From the NCBI GenBank assembly GCA_007693945.1, contig RECP01000081.1, forward strand, positions 38,176 to 102,175: 64,000 nt of DNA, written 5' to 3'. A model generated the notes under the pieces. That model was not told where the DNA came from. It saw only the letters and a list, made by a program, of their open reading frames with translations, and did not search any database. Source of the stretch: Spirochaetaceae bacterium (lineage in GTDB: Bacteria > Spirochaetota > Spirochaetia > DSM-27196 > PWMO01). Positions 18,922-27,906 of the stretch are shown here, piece after piece. The stretch's first letter is position 1; each line of letters begins with the position of its first letter. Both the position numbers and the translations under genes were made by a program.

Positions 18922-19419
18922 TCACTCTTCTCCCCGGCCGTCCATAATCCGAATACGGTCACGCAGATGCGCGGCTTCCTCGTAACGTTCCTCATCCAGT
19001 GCGTGCTGCAACCGCTGCCGCAGCGCTTCACGGTCCACGTAGAAGGTTCTATACGGCTCAATGCGGTCGGGCAGAGAACCGTTGTAGGCGTGCGGTCGTT
19101 TCTCCCGCTCGGCCAGCTCGGCGATATCGTGGTGGAACATGGTGTAACACTCCGGGCAACCTACTCTGCCGCTGGCGCGGAACTCGTGGTACGTGGTGCC
19201 GCAGTTTCCGCATCGCCTCTCGGTCACGCTGCCGTCCTCCCGGCCGAACAGCAGCTCCTCGAACAGGTCTGCCGGACGAGGCATCCGCGGCGGCAGCTCG
19301 GTCATGATGCCCGCCATCTGCGCGCATTCGACGCACATCCAGTGCAGCCGCTGCTCACCGCCGACCGACTGCTCAACGCGAAACGGGGCCTCGTTTTTTC
19401 CACAATAGCTGCATCGCAC
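18922..19419 (-). CDS. mcsA: McsA, zinc-finger activator of McsB
   Basis: 165 aa. Four CxxC pairs (CSYC, CVEC, CGNC, CPEC) form two treble-clef-like zinc sites. A UVR motif at the C-terminus (LQHALDEERYEEAAHLRDRI) is the ClpC/UvrB-type contact helix pair. The GTG start at 19417-19419 follows a strong GGGAGGAG. The longer upstream reading frame has no family similarity and was dropped. First gene of mcsA-mcsB-clpC and preceded by a good promoter. Confidence 0.94.
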   Translation of the reverse strand: MRCSYCGKNEAPFRVEQSVGGEQRLHWMCVECAQMAGIMTELPPRMPRPADLFEELLFGREDGSVTERRCGNCGTTYHEFRASGRVGCPECYTMFHHDIAELAEREKRPHAYNGSLPDRIEPYRTFYVDREALRQRLQHALDEERYEEAAHLRDRIRIMDGRGEE

Positions 19420-19457
19420 CGGATAGCTCCTCCCGATTGTCCAACCGTTACAGGCAG

Positions 19458-19486
19458 AATATACCACCGATTGCCGGCACCCACAA
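19458..19486 (-). promoter_or_regulatory. Promoter of mcsA-mcsB-clpC
   Basis: Minus strand: TTGTGG (19486-19481), 17-bp spacer, TATATT (19463-19458), giving a leader of about 30 nt with GGGAGGAG before mcsA. It lies immediately after the lolC stop codon. I see no CtsR-type direct heptad repeat here. Confidence 0.6.
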
Positions 19487-20827
19487 TCAGTGTTTGCGCA
19501 TGACGTCGATCGGGCGAATGGCGGCGGCGCGCCGAGCCGGAATCCAGGCGGCCAGCGACGAGAGTCCGATAGCCAGCGCGGACGCAACCACCAGTTCCGG
19601 CAGAAGGATACTGACCGGCAGTTGCTCGAGATAGAACTCGGCGTGAAAAAGGCTGACATCCGGCACTTCAAGGACGCCGAACGGCGCCAGAAGAGCAGCG
19701 GCGCCGTGCGTCAGCCCGTTTATCAGCCATTCGATGCCGCTGAGAATCTCGTTGACGTTGATCGAAGCCAGCAGCCCGATGGCGGTACCCACAACAGCAC
19801 CTATGACACCGGCAAAAAACCCGCACAGCACGAATACCAGCGAGATCATGTACGGTGTGGCGCCGACACTCTTGAGGATCGCAATCTCGGGCCGCTTCTC
19901 GATGATCAGCATCACCATTGCCGACGAGATGTTGACCGCCGCGACGCATACGATCAGCACCATGATGAATACCAGCAGATTCTTGGTGGTCAGGAACGAC
20001 ATGTAGCGCGAGCGCTCGAGATCGTACCAGGAGAACAGACGCCACGACGCGTCCAATTGCTCGCGGACTGCACGTACCACGACCGCTGTCGCCGGATCCG
20101 GTCGCGGCGAGAAGATCGGGTTCTGGATGCCGTAGGGGTTTTCGATCTTCATACCGATGATCTGTCGCGCGGTACCGGGGGCCAGCAGCTGCAGGCCCCG
20201 TTGCAGCCCGATGTAGATCCACAGGCGGTCGAGATCCTGGTAGCCGGTTGATATGACGCCGCTGACCGTGAAGCTGCTTATGCGTGGCAGAAAAGCGCCG
20301 CCCGGCCCGGGACGCACGGTCAAGAGCCGCACGGCATCACCGGGGCCGACCTGAAGCTGACGCGCGATCTGCGCACCCAGCACAATCGAGCGTTCGTCGC
20401 TGAGGTCGAACGTACCGGTCTGAACCTCGATATAGGACCGAAACCCCGGATCAATGAGCCAGATTTCGGGCGCTACCGCGCGGACCGTGGCACCCGCGCG
20501 CCCGCTGTCGGAGTAGAGCAGGCCGATGCCCTGTCGCTCGGGAATGGTCGCGGTCACCCCCGGGATAGCCGATAGCCGCTGTCGCAAGGCGTCGAGCTCC
20601 TGCGGCGTCACGTCCTCACGGCCGATAGCCTGCAGGTGGTAGGTACCGGTTTCAATGAAGCGCGATGTGATACCTTGAATCATGCCGTCCGACACCTGAA
20701 GCACCACCACCAGCGGTACCAGGCTCAGGCCGACCGCAACAATCGCGGAACGGATTCGCCCCCGCTGGCCTTCGCGCCGCCCGAAGAGCAGGCGGGCCGC
20801 CAGAAAGACCGAGACCCTGATCTTCAT
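19487..20827 (-). CDS. lolC: LolC/LolE-type lipoprotein-releasing ABC permease
   Basis: 446 aa FtsX-fold permease: one N-terminal transmembrane helix, a periplasmic domain of about 220 residues (MacB_PCD-like), then three helices (FIMVLIVCVAAVNISSAMVM; SLVFVLCGFFAGVIGAVVGT; LLPELVVASALAIGLSSLAAW). The N-terminus FLAARLLFGRREGQ and the C-terminus PARRAAAIRPIDVMR are family signatures. With LolD and the paralogue LolE it releases outer-membrane lipoproteins from the inner membrane. Which of this and the 21516-22826 gene is C or E is uncertain. Start codon overlaps lolD stop (ATGA). Confidence 0.88.
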   Translation of the reverse strand: MKIRVSVFLAARLLFGRREGQRGRIRSAIVAVGLSLVPLVVVLQVSDGMIQGITSRFIETGTYHLQAIGREDVTPQELDALRQRLSAIPGVTATIPERQGIGLLYSDSGRAGATVRAVAPEIWLIDPGFRSYIEVQTGTFDLSDERSIVLGAQIARQLQVGPGDAVRLLTVRPGPGGAFLPRISSFTVSGVISTGYQDLDRLWIYIGLQRGLQLLAPGTARQIIGMKIENPYGIQNPIFSPRPDPATAVVVRAVREQLDASWRLFSWYDLERSRYMSFLTTKNLLVFIMVLIVCVAAVNISSAMVMLIIEKRPEIAILKSVGATPYMISLVFVLCGFFAGVIGAVVGTAIGLLASINVNEILSGIEWLINGLTHGAAALLAPFGVLEVPDVSLFHAEFYLEQLPVSILLPELVVASALAIGLSSLAAWIPARRAAAIRPIDVMRKH

Positions 20828-21501
20828 ACCGGTTGCAGCACCCCGTGGGCCAGCACCAGATGGCGATCTGCGTATGAGGCGAGTGCCGCATCGTGCGTAA
20901 CCAGCACCAGCGTCTTGGCGCGGCTACGAACCATGTCGAACAGGATTTGCCGTACAACCGCAGAATTACGTTCGTCGAGATTGCCGGTGGGCTCGTCGGC
21001 CAGCACGACATCAGGGTCGTTGACCAGCGCGCGGGCCACCGCCACGCGCTGCCGTTCGCCGCCCGAAAGCTGGGCCGGAAAGTGCTCCGCGCGCCGCTCG
21101 AGTCCTACCGACTGCAGCAGCTCGCGGGCACGCGAGAGTGCTTCACGCCGTGGGATGCCGGCCATGTAGGCCGGCAGCATGACGTTCTCCAGCGCCGTGA
21201 AGTCCTTGAGCAGATAGTGGAACTGGAACACCAGCCCAAGCGAATGCGCCCGATAGGCAGACAGCTCGAACTCGTCCAGAGTATGGACACGGTAGCCGGC
21301 GACGCGCACCGTGCCGCCGCTGGCCGATTCCAGACCGCCGAGAATGTTGAGCAGCGTGCTTTTGCCCGAGCCGCTCTCGCCGGTTACAACCACCACCGTT
21401 CCCGCGATAACCGTCAGCTGGACGTCCACCAGAATCGAGATCTGCTCGTTGCCGGTCACGAACACCTTTGACACGTGATCAATACGCACGATTTCGGTCA
21501 T
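20824..21501 (-). CDS. lolD: Lipoprotein-releasing ABC ATPase LolD
   Basis: 225 aa. Walker A GESGSGKST, Q-loop GLVFQFHYLLKDFTALENV, which contains the LolD/MacB-type hallmark, signature LSGGERQRVA, Walker B VVLADEPTGNLD, H-loop LVTHDA. The start is the ATG at 21499-21501 with GGAG 6 nt upstream; a GTG at 21516 overlapping the lolE stop is possible. Energises LolC/LolE-mediated lipoprotein extraction. Flanked on both sides by FtsX-fold permeases, forming lolE-lolD-lolC. Confidence 0.93.
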   Translation of the reverse strand: MTEIVRIDHVSKVFVTGNEQISILVDVQLTVIAGTVVVVTGESGSGKSTLLNILGGLESASGGTVRVAGYRVHTLDEFELSAYRAHSLGLVFQFHYLLKDFTALENVMLPAYMAGIPRREALSRARELLQSVGLERRAEHFPAQLSGGERQRVAVARALVNDPDVVLADEPTGNLDERNSAVVRQILFDMVRSRAKTLVLVTHDAALASYADRHLVLAHGVLQPV

Positions 21502-21515
21502 CACTGACTCCGTCA

Positions 21516-22826
21516 CTACTGGTACCGCAAGACTTCCGCCGGCCGAATGCGGGTAATCCGCGTTGATGCCGCCACCGCCGCTACTCCGGACGACAATAGC
21601 GCAAACAGGAAGATACCAGCCGCTTCCCAGAAATAGACGTGGCTTGGAACCTCCATGATGTAGAAGTAGGTTGGCGAAAAAATCGAGAAATCGGCACGCA
21701 CATCGATTCCCAGCGGCCACAGGACAACCGCCATCAGATCGGCGACGGCGTTCACCACACCTTCGGCGAATCCGAACGCCTCGTTGATATTGGCGGCCAG
21801 CGCCAGGCCGGTTGCCATTCCAAGCACACCGCCCAGCAATCCGATCATCAGCCCCTCTATGACAAACACCAGTCGAACCGTGTGCGGCGGCGCACCGAGC
21901 GCTTTGAGTACCGCAATCTCCTCGCTGCGCTCGTAAACGTTGCGTCGCAGTGCCTGGTGAATGTTGGCGCCGACGACTACAAAGATCAGCCCGATCAGGA
22001 AGCTCATGAGCAGCTTCTCCACTCGCAACGCACCGAAGATCGAACGGTTGTAATCCCGCCACGAGACCACCCCGGCATCACTGTCGTGTTGATCCAGCAG
22101 AGCGATAACCCGCGCGCCAATCCGGCGGTCCGCAAACCGATCGGTAAGCTTGATACCCCAGATCGGCGGATCGTCGACCTCGAACACCCGCGACGCGGCA
22201 TCCAGCGATACAAAGCCCCAGCCGCGATCGTAGTCCAGAAAACCGGTGCGGAACAGTCCGGCAACCACCAGAGTCGCCTCGCGCGGACGCCGCACGTCCA
22301 GCCGGCCACCGGAGAGCCCCAGAAAAGTGACGCGGTCGCCGACGGAAACTCCCAGCGCGCGTGCCAGCTCCGCGCCCAGCACCACGGAATCGGCATCACT
22401 GACATCAAACACCCCGCGGATCACCTCCAGGTGCCCGGCGAGCCCGGGATCAAGTTCGACCGCATCATCGGGTACCGCGCGCAGCAGTACCGCCTGGGGC
22501 TCACCAAAGAGCCCGCGGCCGAGGCTTTGCAGTTCGACAAACGGCAGTACAGCCTCCACTCCCGCCACCGCCGCGACCCGCTCACGCAACTGTGGCGCGA
22601 TCGGCTCGCCTGAACGCGGCTCGAGCCGCAGGTGGTAAGAGTTCACCTCCAGAATGCTCTCGATGGTGCTGAGCTGAAAGCCGTTCATCACCGCCAGCAC
22701 CGCCACGAGTGTCATCACACCGACCGCCAGCCCGGTGACGGAGAGCAGTGCCGCGGCGTGACCCTTCTCCCGACGCCGGGTGCGAAAGTGACGTCGGGCA
22801 ACGAACAGTATCCAGTTCAAACGCAT
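21516..22826 (-). CDS. lolE: LolC/LolE-type lipoprotein-releasing ABC permease
   Basis: 436 aa, paralogue of the 19487-20827 protein. N-terminus RLNWILFVARRHFRTRRREKG leads into TM1. The periplasmic domain follows, then three helices near residues 270-425 (LIGLIFVVVGANIHQALRR; LVFVIEGLMIGLLGGVLGMA; FLFALLSSGVAAVAA). C-terminus TRIRPAEVLRYQ is the family end motif. ATG 22826 is preceded by GGGAG; GTG directly before it is an alternative. Letter C versus E is tentative. Confidence 0.87.
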   Translation of the reverse strand: MRLNWILFVARRHFRTRRREKGHAAALLSVTGLAVGVMTLVAVLAVMNGFQLSTIESILEVNSYHLRLEPRSGEPIAPQLRERVAAVAGVEAVLPFVELQSLGRGLFGEPQAVLLRAVPDDAVELDPGLAGHLEVIRGVFDVSDADSVVLGAELARALGVSVGDRVTFLGLSGGRLDVRRPREATLVVAGLFRTGFLDYDRGWGFVSLDAASRVFEVDDPPIWGIKLTDRFADRRIGARVIALLDQHDSDAGVVSWRDYNRSIFGALRVEKLLMSFLIGLIFVVVGANIHQALRRNVYERSEEIAVLKALGAPPHTVRLVFVIEGLMIGLLGGVLGMATGLALAANINEAFGFAEGVVNAVADLMAVVLWPLGIDVRADFSIFSPTYFYIMEVPSHVYFWEAAGIFLFALLSSGVAAVAASTRITRIRPAEVLRYQ

Positions 22827-22847
22827 CACCGCTCCCGGCCGGCAGTT

Positions 22848-23843
22848 TCAACGCGTGCGGATAACTTCCCCGTCACGAATAATCTCCCGTGTTTCCAACT
22901 CGCCGTTGCGGTAGTACAACCGCAGCACGACCACGCCGTTCTGAAACCGCTCCTCGACACGCCGACCTTCCTGCTTGTAGATAATACGGCTCTGCAGCCG
23001 ATCGTTCAAACGCTCCTGCTGCAGCGCAAGCGTGCCGTCGTCCTGGTATTCGAAACTGGTAACGCGCAGCCGCCCCGCTTCGACCTCCACCTCTTCGGTG
23101 ATCCCGTATGCACCCCAGCTGCGCTCACTGCGCAGCAGCACACGCCCGTCACGGCTGACGGTCGTCCTGATGCTGCGCTGTTGATCATCGAAGTACTGGC
23201 TGGTAACCGTAACTCCGTCCGCGTCGTGCTGCTCTTCAACCGTTCGCTCAAGCTCCGGGCCGTCGTTGCGGTAGTAGTAACGCGTATTATGCGTCAGCAC
23301 GTCGTCCCGGAGCTGCTGCAGTTGCTGCGGACGCTCCAGTCGGTCATAGCGGATTCGTTCCAGCAGCTGCCCGCTGTGATGCAGCTCCTCGTGGAGGCGC
23401 CCGCGAACGAAGACGTAGCGCGAGCTGCGTTCGCGGTTGTCCGCATAGCGGCGCCGGATTTCGCGCAGCATGCCGTCACTGCTGTAGGTGTAGTAGTCGC
23501 TGTAGAGCGGCTCATCAGCGGCGCAGAACGCGTGGGATTCACTGCGCCGTCCGTCACGGTAGCGATACTGATAGCGTTCGATCAGCGCTCCCTCGTTCGT
23601 CAACCTGTGCTCCGAAATGAGCGTCCCGTTGTGATACAATGCACGGACGGTCTCGTGTGGCGTGCGATCGACATGCAGTACCCAGCTGTGCTCACGCCGT
23701 GCGGCGGCGCTGATGGTACTCAGCTCGTCGCCGTCCGCGTTGGACCGGAACCAGTAGCCGGCGGCGCACGGCGAGGTTGCGGCCAGAAGGCCAAGCAGCA
23801 GAATCAGCCTGACAGCCGTCGCTTGTATAATAATCCTGCTCAT
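22848..23843 (-). CDS. Secreted protein with YD/MORN-like short repeats, unknown function
   Basis: 331 aa. Signal peptide (RLILLLGLLAATSPCAAG), then a run of short tyrosine- and Asp/Gly-rich strands of the form YxYRDGRR, YSSDGMLREIRRRY, YDRLERPQQL, YYRNDGPELER, YFDDQQRSIRTTVSRDGR. This is the toxin/RHS YD-repeat or MORN-like pattern of a long beta sheet. No catalytic motif. Position in the ftsY-lol operon (15 nt after ftsY, 18 nt before lolE) suggests an envelope role. ATG 23843 has GGAG upstream. Confidence 0.82.
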   Translation of the reverse strand: MSRIIIQATAVRLILLLGLLAATSPCAAGYWFRSNADGDELSTISAAARREHSWVLHVDRTPHETVRALYHNGTLISEHRLTNEGALIERYQYRYRDGRRSESHAFCAADEPLYSDYYTYSSDGMLREIRRRYADNRERSSRYVFVRGRLHEELHHSGQLLERIRYDRLERPQQLQQLRDDVLTHNTRYYYRNDGPELERTVEEQHDADGVTVTSQYFDDQQRSIRTTVSRDGRVLLRSERSWGAYGITEEVEVEAGRLRVTSFEYQDDGTLALQQERLNDRLQSRIIYKQEGRRVEERFQNGVVVLRLYYRNGELETREIIRDGEVIRTR

Positions 23844-23858
23844 TCCCACTCCGCAACG

Positions 23859-24731
<873 letters not shown>

Positions 24732-24759
24732 TTCGGCTACTCCTGATGCGGGTGCTCTA

Positions 24760-26196
24760 TCAGTGAAAATGGTACGACTCAGCGGCACGAATATACCGCA
24801 CGAGTTGTACCGCCATGTTGACAAACAGACCGGAGCTGACACCCACGCTTCCCCAGTAGGCCCAATAGACGGTGTTACCGGTTCGTCGCAGGCGGTCGGC
24901 ATCATCCGGCACGGGCTCGGCGGCAAGCAGCGTGAACAGGTTGTCGTACACACCGTTCAAGATGATCGGAGCCGGCAGCGACACTACGAAGAACCCCAGC
25001 GACCGATAGAAGCGGTCGCGCTGCATCCGGGTCTGCTCGCTCCAGCCGACGATGTCCGATGCCAGCTGACGCGTGATCACCTCGGGCGATTCGGGGCCAA
25101 CGACAAACCGCGAACTGTGATGACCATCGCGCTGCAGCAGCACGGTTGACGGCTGCTGCGGCCGGTTGACCGCGATCGGGGTCCGCCCCATCCAGACCGA
25201 ATCGACATAGACATCGGCTCCGCGTGGCTCGCTTTCGATCACAATCGTGCCGATCTCTACCGCAGCAAACTCAACCGTCAACTCGGCGCGCTCGAACGGC
25301 AGCAGCACCATCGTCTCGACATGCTCGCGATCTTCGTACGTTACGGTGACCTCGCGCCGTCCGGGCTCCAGGTGCTGGATAGTGACCGCACCGAAGCCGT
25401 ACAGCATACCGTCGACCAGCACCGCGGCATCGGGCTGCGAGGAGCGCACGGTCAGATTGGCCCACGGCCGGCCCAGCACGGCTTCCGCCACGCGGCCGAC
25501 GACACCGTCTATCAGCTCGAGCACTTCTTCCGGGCGTAGTATCTCCGTGTCGCGCAACAGCGTACGCTGCTGCGCTGCGCTGTAGCCGTATATCTCGAGG
25601 ATCAGGTACTCGTCATCCAGCGGCCGGATCGAGCCCGAGAAAACGTAGTCAAGCCGCTCACGGCGCGCGATCTCGCGCGGCGAAACCCCCACCGGCAGCA
25701 ACTCAGCTCCGCTGGGCCGAATCTCAAGCGGCTTGCGGGCCGCGACCTCGATCTGCGCCGGTTGAATTGCCTCCAGGCGCTCGAAGCGCGCGCGCGCTTC
25801 GGCTACCCGTTCTTCGGCAGCCTCCAGACGCTCTTCACGGACCTCGCGGGTAACGTCGGTAAACAACAACCGGTCTCGCGCACGGATTTCACGGTCCAGA
25901 GCACTGCCCGCACTGACAACTGCGGCATCGAGGATCAGCCGGCGTTGTGCGTCGCGCTCGTCCTCGCTGAGCCGATGCTCGCGGAGACCGGCAAATGTCT
26001 CCAGCAGCAGCATCGGGACGGAGCGGGCCAGCGACCGCTGCTCCGGTGTCAGTCCGGCAGCATCGAACGGCAGCACCCCGACACGCCAGGTCTTGCGCTC
26101 GTCGATCGGCGGCGCGGGCTCCTCGGGCCGGGCGCGCCCGTGCAGCAGTACCGGACAGAGGACCAGCACCAACAGCACCATCGTGATCGCTTTCAT
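24760..26196 (-). CDS. Membrane-anchored PEGA-domain protein
   Basis: 478 aa. Signal peptide or anchor at 1-20, then a DUF-like domain with the TolB-like phrase VGVLPFDA near residue 40. A charged helical region (about 105-150) follows. Two PEGA-type beta repeats appear near 255-320 (LTVRSSQPDAAVLVDG; TIQHLEPGRREVTVTY) and 330-370 (IVIESEPRGADVYVDSVWMGRTP). Hydrophobic segments near 410-430 and 445-470 suggest a C-terminal membrane hairpin. PEGA repeats commonly bind envelope or surface structures. Start ATG overlaps the cheY-like stop (ATGA). Function unknown. Confidence 0.85.
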   Translation of the reverse strand: MKAITMVLLVLVLCPVLLHGRARPEEPAPPIDERKTWRVGVLPFDAAGLTPEQRSLARSVPMLLLETFAGLREHRLSEDERDAQRRLILDAAVVSAGSALDREIRARDRLLFTDVTREVREERLEAAEERVAEARARFERLEAIQPAQIEVAARKPLEIRPSGAELLPVGVSPREIARRERLDYVFSGSIRPLDDEYLILEIYGYSAAQQRTLLRDTEILRPEEVLELIDGVVGRVAEAVLGRPWANLTVRSSQPDAAVLVDGMLYGFGAVTIQHLEPGRREVTVTYEDREHVETMVLLPFERAELTVEFAAVEIGTIVIESEPRGADVYVDSVWMGRTPIAVNRPQQPSTVLLQRDGHHSSRFVVGPESPEVITRQLASDIVGWSEQTRMQRDRFYRSLGFFVVSLPAPIILNGVYDNLFTLLAAEPVPDDADRLRRTGNTVYWAYWGSVGVSSGLFVNMAVQLVRYIRAAESYHFH

Positions 26197-26561
26197 GGCG
26201 CCGCAACCCGTTCGAGCGCCGAGACCACCCGCTCGGGACGAAACGGTTTGACGACAAAATCACGCGCACCGAGCTGGATAGCACGCACAATCATCGCCTG
26301 CTCACCGAGTGCACTGCACATGATGACGTTTGAATCAGGATCCATCCTTCTGAGTCGACGCAGCGCCGTCAGACCGTCGAGCACCGGCATCACGATATCG
26401 AGCAGTACGACGTCGGGTCCGATCTCGCGGTAGCGAGCGATAGCCTGCTCGCCGTTCTCGGCCTCCGCTACAACGCGAAAGCGCGTTCCCTGAAGCGCCT
26501 GCCGGATCGCCTGGCGCATGAAGGGAAGATCGTCGACTACCAGAACCCGTAGCTCGCTCAT
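26193..26561 (-). CDS. Single-domain response regulator (CheY-like)
   Basis: 122 aa receiver domain alone, no output domain. Acidic pair D10-D11 (VVDDLPFMRQ), phosphoacceptor D55 (VLLDIVMPV), Ser in MCSALGE at the Thr/Ser switch position, and Lys in VVKPFRP. The core is close to CheY/Spo0F. ATG 26561 overlaps the prfB stop by ATGA. Not next to chemotaxis genes, so it may be a phosphorelay shuttle or a CheY paralogue. No cognate kinase is adjacent; the nearest in the window is the PAS kinase at 54411-55700. Confidence 0.9.
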   Translation of the reverse strand: MSELRVLVVDDLPFMRQAIRQALQGTRFRVVAEAENGEQAIARYREIGPDVVLLDIVMPVLDGLTALRRLRRMDPDSNVIMCSALGEQAMIVRAIQLGARDFVVKPFRPERVVSALERVAAP

Positions 26562-27665
26562 TGATGCTGCTCGGCCCACTGTGCCTTCAGGTATTCCTCG
26601 ATGAACCCGTCGATATCGCCGTCCATTACGGCCTGTACGTTACCGTTTTCCTTCTTGGTGCGGTGATCCTTGACCATGTTGTAGGGGTGAAACACATACG
26701 AGCGAATCTGGCTTCCCCACGCGATCTCCTTCTTCTCCTGCGCGCTCTTCTCGTTCTCTTTGCGTCGCTCGTCGTGATAGAGCTCGTAGAGCCGGGAACG
26801 CAGCACCTTCATGGCGGTGGCGCGGTTCTTGTGCTGGCTGCGCTCGTTCTGGCACTGAACCACCAGACCGGTCTCGAGGTGCGTTATGCGTACCGCCGAG
26901 TCGGTCTTGTTTACGTGCTGACCACCGGCACCGCTGGCACGATAGGTATCCACGCGGATGTCTTCGGGCCGGACGTCAACTTCGATGTCGTCTTCGATGA
27001 CCGGTGACACCGCGACCGAGGCAAACGAGGTATGCCGCCGCGCGCTGGAATCAAAGGGTGAGATTCGTACCAGACGGTGTACACCCGATTCGGCTTTGAG
27101 ATAACCGAAGGCAAAGGTCCCATCGACCTGCATCGTCACCGACTTGACGCCCCCCTCGGCCTCCTGCAGGTCGATCACTTCGCTCTTGAACTCGCGCCGT
27201 TCGATCCAGCGACTGTACATGCGCAGCAGCATCGCCGCCCAGTCACACGCCTCGGTGCCACCGGCCCCCGCGTGAATGGTCAGAAAGGCCGGGTTGGCGT
27301 CCAGGGGATCACCGAGCAGTTCGAGGATCCGCGTCTTCTCGTAGCGCTGCTGCAGCTTCTCGTAGCCCGAGCGGATCTCCTGTTCAACCGAACTGTCGTT
27401 CTCTGCCTGTGCCAGCCCCAACAGTTCTGCGAGATCCTCGGTCTCCTGGACCAGCTCACGCCACGGTTCGAGCCGGTCACGCACCCGCTTCAGATCGCCG
27501 AGCGTCTTCTCGGCACGCTCGCGGTCGTCCCAGAAATCCGGCGCTGCCGTCTTTTGTTCCAGCCGGTTCACCTCAAACCTCAGGCGTTCGGGGTCAAAGC
27601 CGCCTCCAGGTTTCAAGGATATTCTCACGCAACTGGCTGATCGGCCCGCTTACATCTTCCAACAT
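26558..27665 (-). CDS. prfB: Peptide chain release factor 2, with programmed +1 frameshift
   Basis: Reads UGA/UAA stops and releases the peptide. Two frames: 23 codons from ATG 27663-27665 (AGGAG upstream) end in TGG AGG CGG CTT TGA C. Reading continues in the +1 frame with GAC, so the gene is join(26558..27595, 27597..27665) on the minus strand, 368 aa. SPF motif is in ISPFDSSARR; GGQ is in RASGAGGQHVNKTDSAVR, with RF2-typical context. GGAGG three bases before CTT acts as the stimulatory anti-SD site. Leads the eight-gene operon that ends with lolC. Confidence 0.95.
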
Positions 27666-27707
27666 ATCTGTTCTCCTGCTGATTATTGTGCATCACGTCG
27701 TGCGCCA

Positions 27708-27736
27708 AGTATAGACGAGCGTGACCGTTTTTTCCA
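27708..27736 (-). promoter_or_regulatory. Promoter of prfB-cheY-PEGA-ftsY-lol operon
   Basis: Minus strand TGGAAA (27736-27731), 17-bp spacer, TATACT (27713-27708). Transcription would start near 27701, leaving a leader of about 36 nt with AGGAG before the prfB ATG. Confidence 0.5.
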
Positions 27737-27768
27737 GCCAGGCGGCGCCTGGCCTCAATTTTTGTTTT
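27737..27768 (+). terminator. Stem-loop plus T-run (Rho-independent-like), plus strand
   Basis: GCCAGGC (27737-27743), loop GGC, GCCTGGC (27747-27753), then CTCAATTTTTGTTTT. The T-run is on the plus strand, so it would end rightward transcripts. No plus-strand gene lies directly upstream; the strand opposite is the prfB promoter. Possibly stops antisense transcripts or acts as an attenuator-like element. Confidence 0.55.
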
Positions 27769-27784
27769 GGCCGTCCGGCGGCGG

Positions 27785-27814
27785 TTCGCATTCAGCGGCG
27801 CTTCGTGGTATAGT
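27785..27814 (+). promoter_or_regulatory. Candidate promoter for leader ORF and secreted protein
   Basis: TTCGCA (27785-27790), 18-bp spacer, TATAGT (27809-27814). A start near 27821 leaves about 20 nt, including AAGGAG, before the leader ORF at 27841. Confidence 0.4.
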
Positions 27815-27840
27815 GAGCAGACTGCTGCAAGGAGTGGCTG

Positions 27841-27906
27841 ATGGGCAATCGATCAACTCAACCCGCTGTGATCACCGACTGCGTGTGTGTGGAGCCGGCG
27901 CAGTGA
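27841..27906 (+). CDS. 21-codon leader ORF coupled to downstream gene
   Basis: ATG at 27841 has an excellent AAGGAG 7 nt upstream. The peptide starts MGNRSTQPAVITD, then CVCVEPAQ, and ends at TGA 27904-27906, which overlaps the GTG start of the next gene by four bases (GTGA). Length (21 aa) suggests a leader or coupling peptide. No run of a single amino acid typical of biosynthetic attenuators; two Cys close together are notable. Real translation is inferred from the ribosome site and overlap only. Confidence 0.5.
   Translation: MGNRSTQPAVITDCVCVEPAQ

Noticed and set aside
19420..19671. 84-codon N-terminal extension of mcsA
   Set aside because: It runs into lolC and through the promoter; the GTG at 19419 has a strong ribosome site and the first Cys pair follows at once.
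21502..22062. Long N-terminal extension of lolD
   Set aside because: It lies inside lolE in another frame and has no ABC features.
24732..24953. 74-codon N-terminal extension of ftsY
   Set aside because: It overlaps the PEGA-protein gene, lacks family similarity, and the ATG at 24731 has a good AGGAG.
26558..27628. prfB as a gene starting at 27628 or as a frameshifted pseudogene
   Set aside because: The first frame ends in the exact CTT TGA C shift site with an upstream anti-SD element, and the rest of the protein is intact, so this is programmed frameshifting.
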